The notes under the pieces: generated by a model
Told to the model about the DNA's origin: nothing
The model's input: only the letters and a program-made list of their open reading frames with translations
The model's database searches: none
Translations under genes and position numbers: made by a program
Assembly (NCBI GenBank): GCA_032123035.1
Contig: JAQBFV010000013.1
Coordinates: forward strand, 1-10,702
Length of the DNA stretch: 10,702 nucleotides
Reading direction: 5' to 3'
Origin: SG8-41 sp032123035
Lineage (GTDB): Bacteria; Pseudomonadota; Gammaproteobacteria; Burkholderiales; SG8-41
Part shown: in pieces, positions 1 through 7,206 of the stretch
How positions within the stretch are numbered: the first letter of the stretch is position 1
Layout: the number at the start of each line of letters is the position of its first letter

Positions 1-409
1 GGCTTGACGATTGCCGCCCCCGCGCTCGCCACGCTCCGGCCCGATGCGGCCGGTCCGACTCGCGTTTTGTCAGTGGCAGATTCTGCGTCCGTGCCACCGA
101 GTAGCCCCGCCGAACTCAACGGGTCGCCAATCCCCGCTGCCACTTTCGGCGCCCCCGTGCCACGGTGCGCCGCGGGAGTCGAATCGCGAACCTGCTTGCG
201 GATCTCGGGTGGTACGGAAATGCGTTTCACCGCGGGCTTGACAATTGCCGCCCCCGCGCTCGCCACGCTCCGGCCCGGTGTGACCGGTCCGGCTCGCGTT
301 TCGTCGGTGGGGGATTCCGCGTCCGTGCCACCGAGTAGCCCCGCCGAACTCAACGGGTCCCTAATCCCCACCGCCACTTTCGGCGCCCCCGTGCCACGGT
401 GCGGCGCGG
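1..409 (-). repeat. 234-bp in-frame tandem duplication inside mshN
   Basis: Bases 1 to about 175 recur at 235 to about 409 with few differences, a period of 234 bp (78 codons). Both copies encode a core with HRGTGAPKVA, DPLSSAGLLGGTDAES and GRSVASAGAAIVKP. Many differences are third-base or single-residue changes and the frame is kept. The unit may continue past the left edge. Bases 176-234 (encoding an ISVPPEIRKQV-type segment) form the part of the unit that is seen only once here. Confidence 0.9.
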
Positions 410-770
410 AATCGGCCGGAGGGTTCGACAGCTCGGAGCTCAGGCGGAATACTCCGATTTCCTGTGAGTACGCACGTTCACGCTCGTCGGGCCATGCCGC
501 GTGAATCTCGCCCGCGGAGGCGGAGGCAATTTTTACGCCCCCGGCGCCGGACGCCACCGGCGAATGTGCCGGCGCCGCGACCGTTGCTTGGAACGCGATC
601 CAACCCGTCGGTGCGGCAACCGCGAATGCGACGCCTGCCGCGACCCATCCCCAATGGCGCGCGCGCGCGGTTTCCGGCGGCAGCCGCATGTGGTCGGGCA
701 GCACCCCGAACTCGGCCAGGCTGGCGCCCCGCTTCTCCAGGTTGAACAGAACCTGGTTGATAACGCTCAT
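1..770 (-). CDS. mshN: MSHA biogenesis protein MshN, N-terminal part (runs off the left edge)
   Basis: The minus strand is open from an ATG at 770 to the window edge, giving 256 codons with no stop. The protein begins MSVINQVLFNLEKRGA, close to the conserved MshN N-terminus (MSV-NQML-DLE-R). A basic/aromatic stretch leads into one hydrophobic segment at about residues 40-60, giving a short cytoplasmic head, one inner-membrane span and a periplasmic remainder. After the span comes a Pro/Ala/Gly-rich linker that contains a 78-residue tandem duplication. The TPR repeats typical of MshN should lie beyond the edge. The start overlaps the mshM stop as ATGA, which suggests translational coupling; I see no clear Shine-Dalgarno site. 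MshN is an accessory protein of MSHA pilus assembly. The family call rests on the N-terminus, the single membrane span and the position after mshM. Confidence 0.85.
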   Translation of the reverse strand, partial: MSVINQVLFNLEKRGASLAEFGVLPDHMRLPPETARARHWGWVAAGVAFAVAAPTGWIAFQATVAAPAHSPVASGAGGVKIASASAGEIHAAWPDERERAYSQEIGVFRLSSELSNPPADSAPHRGTGAPKVAVGIRDPLSSAGLLGGTDAESPTDETRAGPVTPGRSVASAGAAIVKPAVKRISVPPEIRKQVRDSTPAAHRGTGAPKVAAGIGDPLSSAGLLGGTDAESATDKTRVGPAASGRSVASAGAAIVK

Positions 771-1660
771 GACATCAGCAGCCAGCTCATGCTTCCGGCC
801 GACAGCAACAGACACGTAAAACCGAACCACCGCCACGTCCAGTATTGCCGCGCGGCGGGCGTATCGGCGACCGCCAGTTTCACGTGCTGGGGCCGCACCA
901 CCTGCACGCCCTCGCTGAAGGCGAGCAGCATGGCCTTGTGCGCAATCACGTTGATGAGGCGCGGCAGGCCGCCGCTTCTGCGGTGCACGAGACGCGCCGC
1001 CGAGGGGGTAAACAGGCGATCGCCGCGGAAGCCCGCGATGCGCAGTCGGTGGGCCAGGTACTGCTCGACCTCGTCGCGACCCAGCGCCGCCAGGTGGTGC
1101 TGAAAGGTGATGCGCTGCTTCAACTGGCGCACCGATTTGTCTTCGAGCTTTTGGTCGAGCTCGGGCTGGCCGAAGAGGACCACTTGCAGGAGCTTGCGCT
1201 TCTCGGTCTCGAGGTTGGTGAGCAGCCGCAGCGCCTCAAGCGTCTCGATCGGCATCGCCTGCGCCTCGTCCAGGCACACCACCACGGTCTTGCCCTGGCG
1301 AGCGAAGTTAAGTAGTCCGCGCGCGATCTCCTTCAGCAGGAGATGCTGATCGGCGTCCCCCAGCTGCACCCCCAGGCGCAACTCGGCCGCCAGCGCGAAC
1401 AGCAGCGTCCGCGGCTCGAGGTAGGGATTGGGAATGTAGGCCGCAATGTGATTCTGATCGATCGCCCGGAGGAACCTGCGGCACAGCAGCGTCTTGCCGG
1501 CGCCGACCTCGCCCGTGATCTTGAGAAAGCCCTCGCCGTTCTTGACCGCCACCAGCAGCGTATTGAGCGCCTCCCGATGGGTTTTGCTCGCGAAGGCGAA
1601 ACTCGTGTCGGGCGTGATCCCGAACGGCATTTCGCGGAGCCCAAAGTGTGTCTTATACAT
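767..1660 (-). CDS. mshM: MSHA biogenesis ATPase MshM (ExeA/GspA-type AAA)
   Basis: A 297-residue AAA ATPase. It starts MYKTHFGL, typical of the ExeA/MshM family (Y--FFGL--PF--TPD). Walker A is GEVGAGKT at about residues 50-57 and Walker B VVVCLDEA at about 126-133. A FGQPEL sensor-1 type stretch follows near 163-168, then the SGGLPRLIN motif near 229-237 seen in ExeA proteins. One C-terminal hydrophobic segment (about 279-296) suggests an inner-membrane anchor with the ATPase domain in the cytoplasm. An upstream in-frame ATG at 1687 is less likely, because the ATG at 1660 has a GGAGGG ribosome site about 10 bases before it and matches the family start. The stop overlaps the mshN start. Such ATPases are thought to couple nucleotide hydrolysis to secretin or pilus assembly; the exact MshM role is not visible from sequence. 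Confidence 0.93.
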   Translation of the reverse strand: MYKTHFGLREMPFGITPDTSFAFASKTHREALNTLLVAVKNGEGFLKITGEVGAGKTLLCRRFLRAIDQNHIAAYIPNPYLEPRTLLFALAAELRLGVQLGDADQHLLLKEIARGLLNFARQGKTVVVCLDEAQAMPIETLEALRLLTNLETEKRKLLQVVLFGQPELDQKLEDKSVRQLKQRITFQHHLAALGRDEVEQYLAHRLRIAGFRGDRLFTPSAARLVHRRSGGLPRLINVIAHKAMLLAFSEGVQVVRPQHVKLAVADTPAARQYWTWRWFGFTCLLLSAGSMSWLLMS

Positions 1661-1669
1661 ATTGTGGGG

Positions 1670-1675
1670 CCCTCC
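1670..1675 (-). promoter_or_regulatory. ribosome binding site of mshM
   Basis: The minus strand reads GGAGGG about 10 bases before the ATG at 1660. It decides the mshM start in favour of 1660 over the in-frame ATG at 1687, which lies upstream of this site. Confidence 0.7.
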
Positions 1676-1775
1676 AATGTTCAGCATCCGGGTTCAGGAT
1701 TCACGGCTCAGGGTTCCAGCTTCCCGTAGGGATGATTCTAATTCTTGAGTCTCGAAATTTAAACCTTAATCGCGG
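1676..1775. repeat. degenerate heptamer-repeat array between mshL and mshM
   Basis: The 115-bp mshL-mshM gap contains, on the plus strand, consecutive 7-mers such as GGTTCAG, GATTCAC, GGCTCAG, GGTTCCA and GCTTCCC. A second, weaker set follows (TTCTTGA, GTCTCGA, AATTTAA). The period and GTTC/TTCGAG-type cores match the clearer arrays at 4086-4225 and 5581-5714, but the arms are too diverged to pair well. Confidence 0.5.
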
Positions 1776-3634
1776 TTACTGGGCCGGCAGCGGGGCGGGC
1801 TCGGGCCGCCGAGCGGCGATCTCGGCCTGCAGCGGTGCGGGTTCGAGCTGTCGAGCAGCGGGCTCGGGCAGCTCCGGGGCGGGCACCAGCTGCCGAGCGG
1901 CGGGCTCGGGCTGCTGCGGAGCGGTCTCGGGCTGCCGAGGGGCGGGCGCGGGCTGCAGCGCCCGGAGTCGCTTGCGCGTCTCGACGAGATCCCGCTGCCA
2001 GTCGCTGTCGCTGTGAATGATCGTGGGCTTCATCAGTATCACGATCTCGCTCTTGGTCGTGCGCTTGTTTTTCTGCTGGAACAGCGCGCCGAGGCCCGGT
2101 ACGTCACCAACGCCCGGGACCTGGGAACCGGCGCTCAGAGTCTCCTGGCGCATCAGTCCCCCGATCGCCACGATGTTGCCGTCCTGAACGCGCACGATGG
2201 TGTCCGTCTCGTTGACGCTGCTGGACGCAAGCGGCAGCACAAAGACGCCGAGGGTGCCGAGGTCTATCGTCTTTTGCTGCTCCACCACCCGGCTCACCTG
2301 CGGATGGACGTGCAGGATAATGTTGTTGTCGCCATCGATCTGCGGCGTCACGTCGAGCGCGATCCCCGAGAAGAACGGCTGCACCGTGATGGTCGGCGAA
2401 GTCACGGTGCCCGAGCCGCTGGTCGTCGAGGTGGTCGAGATGTTGGTCACGAAGAAGCTATCGTCGCCGACCTTGAGCACCGCCTTCTGATTATTGATCG
2501 TCGCTACGCGCGGGCTGGACAGCACGTTGACCGAACCCTGTGTTTCGAGGAATGTCAGGAGCGAAGCAAAGTTCGCGGTCTGCAGCGCGAGCCCGAAAAC
2601 GGCGCCGGGTGCTCCCGCCCGGTAGCCAGCGCCGCGGCGGCGCCGAGCGTCGAGGTGAAGGCGGAGTTAGGGTCAAGGGTGCCGTCCGGCTTGAGCGCGG
2701 TCGCCGTGGACAAATCGCCGGTGTTGCCAATGCTGGTACCTGGCCGCACGAACCCGCCGGCAGCCCGCGTGCTGCCATCTCGAAACGCTGCCCAGTTGAT
2801 GCCGGCCTCGAAGCCATCGCGCAGCTGGACGTCGATGATCTTCGCCTCGATCATCACCTGCCGCTCGACGATCAGCTGCATCGCCTTGAGGAACGATCCG
2901 ACCGAGCGCAGCTCGGCCGGCAATGCCCGCACCACTATCACGCCGGACTGCGCATTGACGATGACGTTGCGCCCGCCGCCGCCGCCGATGATGGCGGTGA
3001 TCGACTTCACGATGTCGCCCCAGAAATTGCTATCTGAGGAGGTGGTGACGCGCGAACTTTCGGTGAGGGTCTGCGACGGAGCGCCCCCAGTGGTCGCCCC
3101 TCCCGCCCCGCCGCCGCTGCCGGGCGCATCGGTGATTGAGCCCGAGCTTACCCGCATATCGGATTTCCCGACGCGGTTCGCCTGTATGTAATTGACCTGG
3201 AAAATATGCGTCTGCATGCTGATCGGCAAGACCGTGATGTGGTTGGACTGCACCCGGTATTCATAGCCGTAGAGGTCGCGCATGACATCGAGCGCTTCCA
3301 GCACGGTCACGTCCTTGAGGTTCACCGAAATGGATTCGCGCACGTCGGGGTGGACGATCATGCTGTAGCGCGTGCCGGACACGATCGCCATGAACACCTG
3401 GGCTGCCGGCGCGCCGCTGACATTGAGATCGAAGCGCTGCTCGAGCGGTTTTGCCTCGACCCCGCTCGGCATCTCCACCATGAGTGGCGGCAGCATCGCC
3501 CGTTTGGCGCGCTCCTCCACCGCCTTGTCCATCTCGGCGCTGATGGTCTCTTGGGTCGCGTTGTGCTTTGCCAGCGGGGCCGCGCAGCCGGCGATGACTA
3601 TCGCGATCGCAACCATTAGAATTTTTCGCGTCAT
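1776..3634 (-). CDS. mshL: MSHA secretin MshL (single frameshift in this sequence)
   Basis: Outer-membrane secretin that would form the channel for the pilus. It begins with a lipoprotein signal (VIAGC, lipid-modified Cys at residue 17). An N-terminal secretin/STN-like region follows at about 68-150 (SGTRYSMIV, VTVLEALDVMRD). A Gly/Ser/Thr-rich loop at about 163-200 precedes a second N-domain ending ALPAELRSV and VERQVMIEAKIIDV. The C-terminal secretin domain has LSSPRVATINNQKAVLKVG, IVAIGGLMRQE and the hallmark PGVGDVPGLGALF. The frame breaks after residue 339 (about 2614-2620): the 3634 frame ends at 2555, while the rest of the secretin domain continues in the -1 frame to 1776. Restoring one G gives 619 residues without a gap. 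The last 60 residues are a Pro/Ala/Glu/Gln-rich repetitive tail unusual for secretins. The start lies 11 bp after mshK. Confidence 0.92.
1785..1910 (-). repeat. 42-bp tandem repeat encoding the Pro/Ala-rich MshL tail
   Basis: Three imperfect 14-residue units are encoded in tandem: PEPAARQLVPAPEL, PEPAARQLEPAPLQ and AEIAARRPEPAPLP. Similar Pro/Gln-rich sequence without clear units extends back to about 1958. The plus strand shows the same 42-bp period in its GCGGGCTCGGGC-like blocks. The repeats lie after the last conserved secretin motif. Confidence 0.75.
2614..2620 (-). other. mshL: apparent -1 frameshift site in mshL
   Basis: The minus strand reads ACCGGGCGGGAGC here. In the upstream frame it gives ATGREHPAP and a stop at 2555. 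Rereading one G gives ATGAGAPGAVFGLALQT and leads straight into the conserved secretin domain. One missing G in a G-rich run is the simplest explanation, either a sequencing error or a real deletion. I see no classical -1 slippery heptamer. Confidence 0.85.
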
Positions 3635-3645
3635 CGTCGCTTCGC

Positions 3646-4236
3646 CTAGCGCGCCATCATGCTGCCGTCGGCCGCGGGGTCTGCCTCTCGCTGCGTCGTC
3701 GCTTTCGGCTTCGTTTTGCGCGGGGCGTTCTTCGCCCCCGCCGGCTCGATATCGACCTTATCCACGGCCGGGTGCAGCTTGAGCACCTCCCGCAAATCGC
3801 CGCTCCTCAACACGACCTCGTCCTCCGCCACCCTCGTCAGCACCGCATCGCCGACCTTCCCGCCGAGATTCACCAAAACGCCGTTGATGATCGCCGCCTT
3901 CCGCGTCGGCGAAATGATCACTGTTTGCAGCTGACGCACCTGAGTAACCGCGCCCTCGCCCCCGCCCACAGGCGCTTCCGCGGCAAGTGCGGCCGGCGGG
4001 CGCGTGGGATCCGTCATCGCCTGCGCCATCGCTGTACCGGGCGCAAGCATCAACGCTAATCCCAGCGCTAAAATGAAAGCGTACCGTTTCGAGTTTCGAG
4101 TTCCGAGTTCCGAGCTTTGTGTTCCGAGTTCCGAGTTCCGAGATGCGTGTTCAACCCGATACCCGAAACCCGGAACCTTGAACCCGGAACCTTGAACTCG
4201 GAACCTTGAACCTTGAACTCGGAACAGAGTGCTCAT
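3646..4236 (-). CDS. mshK: MSHA biogenesis protein MshK with a repeat-derived N-terminal extension
   Basis: A 196-residue protein from the ATG at 4236, which overlaps the mshJ stop as ATGA. Residues 50-71 form a Sec signal peptide (KRYAFILALGLALML, cleavage likely after TAMA). The mature part begins QAMTDPTRPP, the DPTRPP motif typical of MshK. A small PilP/GspC-like core follows at about 110-165 (SPTRKAAIINGVLV, VVLRSGD), then a basic, disordered C-terminus. MshK is a periplasmic partner that would link the inner-membrane complex to MshL. Oddly, the first 49 residues come from the heptamer array at 4086-4225 and repeat every seven residues (FRVQGSR, FRVQGSG, FKVPGFG). No other ATG, GTG or TTG lies between the array and the signal peptide. 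Either the extension is translated, or initiation uses a rare codon. Confidence 0.85.
   Translation of the reverse strand: MSTLFRVQGSRFRVQGSGFKVPGFGYRVEHASRNSELGTQSSELGTRNSKRYAFILALGLALMLAPGTAMAQAMTDPTRPPAALAAEAPVGGGEGAVTQVRQLQTVIISPTRKAAIINGVLVNLGGKVGDAVLTRVAEDEVVLRSGDLREVLKLHPAVDKVDIEPAGAKNAPRKTKPKATTQREADPAADGSMMAR
4086..4225. repeat. heptamer-repeat inverted array inside the 5' end of mshK
   Basis: On the plus strand the left arm (4086-4142) is a run of GTTTCGA/GTTCCGA heptamers. The right arm (about 4149-4225) is a run of complementary GGAACCTTGAACC and GAACTCG heptamers. The reverse complement of the right arm again reads GTTCCGAGTTCAAGGTTC, so the two arms can form a long imperfect hairpin. 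The array is in frame with mshK. Confidence 0.9.
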
Positions 4237-4922
4237 ACGATCAGCCAAGCCTTGGTCAGACTCAGCGTTTGCACCGTGATCGTCACGCGCAATCTGGGAT
4301 ACCGCTCCGTCTGGACGCTGATCCTGCTCCAGAACATCTGCCATGGCAGCTTCTCGAGCTGCGCAAGGTACTCGTGCAGGTCGAGATAGGAGCCTTGCAG
4401 CGTGACCTCGAAGCTGTGCCGATAAATCGTGCTCGCGGGCTTTTTGGTCGCCGGTTTCGCGGCCTTGGCCCCGGCCTCCGGAGCGGGTCCCGCGCCCCCG
4501 GGCTCGAAGCCCTTGGGCGGCAGCGCGCGCAGCGAAAGGAGCTGCAACCCGCGGGTGCGGGCGAGCACCCCCTCAAGCAGTCTCGCCATGCGCTCGGGCG
4601 GCACCATCCCCTTCTGCATGCCCACCAGGTTCTCGTTGATCTCGGCGAGCCGCCCGTGCAGGGCGTCGCGATACGTGCGCTTGACCGCGTGCGAATCGCC
4701 GACCGTTACCTTCGTCTTCATCAGGTCCCCTGCGGCCTTGAGGTTCTGGCGCGCGGCCGCGACCTGCTTTTCCAGCGCTTTCTTGCGCGCCTGCGCCGGC
4801 TGGAACGCGACCGCATCGAACACCAGGGCGGTGCCGATGACCACAGCGATCAGCACCAGTGCGCGTTCCCTCGGCTTAAGCGCGCCGAAACGCTCTGTTA
4901 GCTTCTGCCACCCGTCTTTCAT
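4233..4922 (-). CDS. mshJ: MSHA biogenesis protein MshJ (PilO-like)
   Basis: A 229-residue bitopic inner-membrane protein. It has a short basic cytoplasmic N-terminus, one membrane span at about 21-38 and a predicted coiled coil at about 42-66. The motif PPERMARLLEGVL near 108-120 is typical of MshJ. A Pro/Ala/Lys-rich insert lies at about 140-163, then a PilO-like periplasmic fold (YRHSFEVTLQGSYLDLHEYLAQLE near 167-190, where PilO proteins carry a similar stretch). It probably pairs with the PilN-like neighbour in the alignment complex. The ATG at 4922 overlaps the upstream stop as ATGA and has GGAGAA eight bases before it. Longer in-frame extensions to 5186 overlap the conserved PilN-like gene and are not real. 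Confidence 0.9.
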   Translation of the reverse strand: MKDGWQKLTERFGALKPRERALVLIAVVIGTALVFDAVAFQPAQARKKALEKQVAAARQNLKAAGDLMKTKVTVGDSHAVKRTYRDALHGRLAEINENLVGMQKGMVPPERMARLLEGVLARTRGLQLLSLRALPPKGFEPGGAGPAPEAGAKAAKPATKKPASTIYRHSFEVTLQGSYLDLHEYLAQLEKLPWQMFWSRISVQTERYPRLRVTITVQTLSLTKAWLIV

Positions 4923-5575
4923 GGCTTCTTCTCCGGGCTGGCCGTTCCCGTGGCCAGGCTGAATTCCAGAAAGCTCGGCGTGCGCGCCGCCTCGTCCGCC
5001 CCCTCGGCCTTGTCCACCACGGGTTCCGGCTTGGGCCGGATCATCTCGAGCCGCGCGATGGTGCGACCGGCCAGCACGCGTTCCCGGTTCAGGCGCTGGA
5101 TGTAGCTCGGCAGCAGGTCGGGGCTTAATGCCCGGCCGCGGATCTCCAGCTCTCCGCTGCCGCCGATGCTGAATCCGGTGAGCCACAGCCCGCCGATCGA
5201 CTGCCGCGAGAAAGCCCGGAGATACTCCGCAAAACCCTGCTGGCTGCCGAACGCGTCGCTCTTTAACGCCTCGATCGACTTGAGGGCCATCCTGAACTCG
5301 GCCTCGAGCTGGCGGATTTCGGCATCCAGCTGCGCCTCGGTGACCGCCGGGACGGGCTTGACCTTCAGCTTCTGCGCGAAATTAACCTGGGTGTCGAACA
5401 GCTTCTGAGCGGCAGCCAATTCGGCGGCGACAGCGCGCAGCTCCTGCTGAACGTAGTAGTTATAACCAAGCAACGCGGCGAGCGTGATGCCCAGACATTG
5501 CGCCACCACGGCAAGCGTCAGCAGCTGACGCGGCTTGCGGAAGGCGGGACTGAAGAGATTGATGTTCTGACTCAT
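4919..5575 (-). CDS. mshI2: PilN-like MSHA biogenesis protein (MshI2 type)
   Basis: A 218-residue bitopic membrane protein. The N-terminus MSQNINLFSP carries the INL motif through which PilN binds PilM; here the partner would be MshI. A membrane span lies at about 18-41 and a long coiled coil at about 43-105. A PilN domain at about 110-180 ends with an ISI/GGSGELEIRGRAL segment and a short acidic tail. The start lies beside the heptamer array at 5581-5714, and the GGAAC of that array's last unit is the only Shine-Dalgarno-like sequence before the ATG. It overlaps mshJ by four bases. The family and role are clear; the symbol follows Shewanella-style naming and could differ by organism. Confidence 0.85.
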   Translation of the reverse strand: MSQNINLFSPAFRKPRQLLTLAVVAQCLGITLAALLGYNYYVQQELRAVAAELAAAQKLFDTQVNFAQKLKVKPVPAVTEAQLDAEIRQLEAEFRMALKSIEALKSDAFGSQQGFAEYLRAFSRQSIGGLWLTGFSIGGSGELEIRGRALSPDLLPSYIQRLNRERVLAGRTIARLEMIRPKPEPVVDKAEGADEAARTPSFLEFSLATGTASPEKKP

Positions 5576-5580
5576 CCCGC

Positions 5581-5714
5581 GTTCCGAGTTTCGGGTTTCG
5601 AGTTTCGAGTTTCGAGTTTCAGGTTCGAGGTTTCAAAAGGCACACGGAACCGCGCGACTTTGAATCTGGAACTTTGAACCTGGAACGTTGAACGTTGAAC
5701 GTTGAACATTGAAC
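5581..5714. repeat. heptamer-repeat inverted array between mshI and the PilN-like gene
   Basis: On the plus strand, TTTCGAG-type heptamers fill 5581 to about 5633. After a short irregular centre, TGGAACT, TTGAACC and GTTGAAC-type heptamers fill about 5652-5714, including a run of AACGTTG units. The reverse complement of the right arm is again a GTTC heptamer series, so a long imperfect stem is possible. It fills nearly the whole 145-bp gap and has the same build as 4086-4225. Confidence 0.88.
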
Positions 5715-5720
5715 AGGAGG

Positions 5721-6737
5721 TCATGCGGCCTCCAGCCGCAGCGCCGCGCCGATTGCATGCAGGCACTGCACCTGCCGTGCGGGATCGTGCAGCTCGACGA
5801 TGTCGGGAAAATCCATCACCGCGGGCAGGCTGAGCAGTTCCACCGGGAGATCGAGCCTGTCGGCCAGATAATCGCGCAATGTGTCCGCCCCGTGGATCGG
5901 CGCCAACACCAGCTTTGCCAGCGCCACACGCGGAAACTGGCGGTCGAAATGATCGAGCGAGCGTTGCATTTCGAGCGCCAGCCGCTCATAGGGGCCTTCC
6001 GACTCGAGTTGCAACTCCGCGCTTTCGCTCTGCTCCGGGCCGGCGCCGCGCAAGCTCGCGAGCGTGACCTCGATACGGCGATGCTGATACAGCTCGCCAC
6101 CGCAGGTGAACGTCAGCAGCCCGCCCCGATCGTCCAGGGACAGCAGGGCCACACCGCGCCCTTCCGGCTCGAGGCAGCGGGCAATATTGCGCTGCGCGAA
6201 CTCGGGAATGTCGATGACGTCGAGCGGAATATCGGCGTCGTTGAACGGCTTGATGGCCGCCTCGATGACCCGGTTGCGGGCGACCACCGCGAACAACTGC
6301 GCGGGGCGGCCCGCGGCGCCCTCGCTACCCGGGATGGAGACCGCGTCCACGGTCGCTTCGTCCACGGGGAAGTCGATCATGTCCTTGATGCGCCAGCGCA
6401 CCGCGTTCTTCATTTCAGCCGGCAGCACGTTGGGGGCCTCGACCTGGACGATCTGGTAGTCACCGCTTCTGAGCAGCAGGGTGCAACGGTAGCGATCGAG
6501 GTGGAGTTGCTTGCGCAACCGTTTCAATATTGCTGCCTCTCCGCCTACCCTGCGATAGTAATCACACCGCTGGATTTCCGGCCGCGGCCTGCCCTCCGCC
6601 ACCGCGTGCAACACGTCCACGCGGTCGGGCCACAGATTGATGCACACCAAGCCGGCTGCGCGCCGGGCGGGACCCGGGAGCTTCAGGTTTTTCAACGCGC
6701 CCAGGGAGGGTAGCTTCAAGGACGGTAGCTTCAACAT
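5721..6737 (-). CDS. mshI: MSHA biogenesis protein MshI (PilM-like, actin-fold type)
   Basis: A 338-residue cytoplasmic protein of the MshI/PilM type. It likely binds the N-terminus of the PilN-like neighbour and starts the inner-membrane alignment complex. Recognisable stretches are VCINLWPDRVDVLHA near 31-45 (phosphate-loop-like strand pair of the first subdomain), a PAEMKNAVRWRIKDMIDFPVDE segment near 105-127, VVARNRVIEAAI and LALEMQRSLDHFDRQF, all usual in MshI. The first 23 residues are short LKLPS-type repeats. I chose the ATG at 6737; a TTG at 6806 would add 23 Arg/Gly/Pro-rich residues without support. No strong ribosome site is visible before either start. It is the first gene of the assembly operon after an approximately 850-bp gap. 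Confidence 0.85.
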   Translation of the reverse strand: MLKLPSLKLPSLGALKNLKLPGPARRAAGLVCINLWPDRVDVLHAVAEGRPRPEIQRCDYYRRVGGEAAILKRLRKQLHLDRYRCTLLLRSGDYQIVQVEAPNVLPAEMKNAVRWRIKDMIDFPVDEATVDAVSIPGSEGAAGRPAQLFAVVARNRVIEAAIKPFNDADIPLDVIDIPEFAQRNIARCLEPEGRGVALLSLDDRGGLLTFTCGGELYQHRRIEVTLASLRGAGPEQSESAELQLESEGPYERLALEMQRSLDHFDRQFPRVALAKLVLAPIHGADTLRDYLADRLDLPVELLSLPAVMDFPDIVELHDPARQVQCLHAIGAALRLEAA

Positions 6738-6975
6738 GCGCGAGCGCCGGGCAATGGGCCGAGGAATCCCGCGTCTGCCGCCGGGAAAGCAAGGGATGCG
6801 TCGCAATGACGGCGCAATCCGTGCCTTGCCACGCGAACCTCACCGCGAGCGTTCGCGCGCATCGCGCGGTGAACGGCCGGCGCGATACGGTGCTGCGGCG
6901 TCTGCGTTGGAGTGAAGTTGGCCTTGCTCTCAGTCGGGCTGAGGAATTCTGCGGTTCGATGCGCGCCACGCACCG

Positions 6976-7152
6976 TCATATTCGGGTTTTCCAAGTCCAA
7001 CTTGCCGGTGCGCAGCGGGCGGTGGGCCCTTGCGAAAAAACCGCGCGCCGTATCGCCCCCTCCTCATGTTGTCGCATCCCGGGCAAGCCGCCTAATAAGG
7101 TCCTGTCAACGCTCGGTATTACGGTCGATCGGCCGCAGCCGCCACAGCACAT
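6976..7152 (-). CDS. possible small Cys-rich ORF (doubtful)
   Basis: A 58-codon ORF begins MCCGGCGRST. It has GGAGG five bases before its ATG at 7152, a better ribosome site than mshI has. A six-base-arm inverted repeat encloses the start codon in its loop. The rest of the peptide is Arg/Gly/Ala-rich and looks like translated noncoding DNA. I recognise no family. It could be a leader peptide in the mshI transcript, or chance. Confidence 0.2.
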   Translation of the reverse strand: MCCGGCGRSTVIPSVDRTLLGGLPGMRQHEEGAIRRAVFSQGPTARCAPASWTWKTRI

Positions 7153-7158
7153 TGTGGC
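7141..7158. promoter_or_regulatory. inverted repeat around a possible start codon
   Basis: GCCACA-GCACAT-TGTGGC is a perfect 6+6 inverted repeat. On the minus strand the ATG at 7152 lies in the loop, just after a GGAGG. As RNA it could be a small hairpin over a translation start; as DNA it could be an operator. No regulator is recognised. Confidence 0.3.
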
Positions 7159-7206
7159 CTCCTTCCGGGTCGACACTATACCTGGTGGTTGCACCCGCGA
7201 GTAACG

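Noticed and set aside
2013..3191. A 392-codon plus-strand ORF
   Set aside because: It is antisense to mshL, whose secretin motifs are unambiguous. High-GC genes often leave long open frames on the opposite strand.
5572..5766. A 64-codon minus-strand ORF across the heptamer array
   Set aside because: It is merely the array translated, and overlaps the end of mshI and the start of the PilN-like gene.
5709..6713. A 334-codon plus-strand ORF, with an AGGAGG just inside it
   Set aside because: It is antisense to mshI over nearly its full length. The AGGAGG precedes an ATG in another frame and is a chance match at the mshI 3' end.
6790..6835. CGTCATTGCGA-type sequence resembling a proteobacterial intergenic repeat
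   Set aside because: Only a short core matches and no paired copy is visible in the window, so it cannot be called a repeat from this sequence.
6825..6850. A sigma-54 promoter (GGCAC and TTGC near mshI)
   Set aside because: The distance between the two elements is wrong (three or eight bases, where five are needed).
6731..7000. An 89-codon minus-strand ORF overlapping the mshI start
   Set aside because: TTG start, no ribosome site, no family resemblance, and it crosses repeat-like sequence; probably chance.
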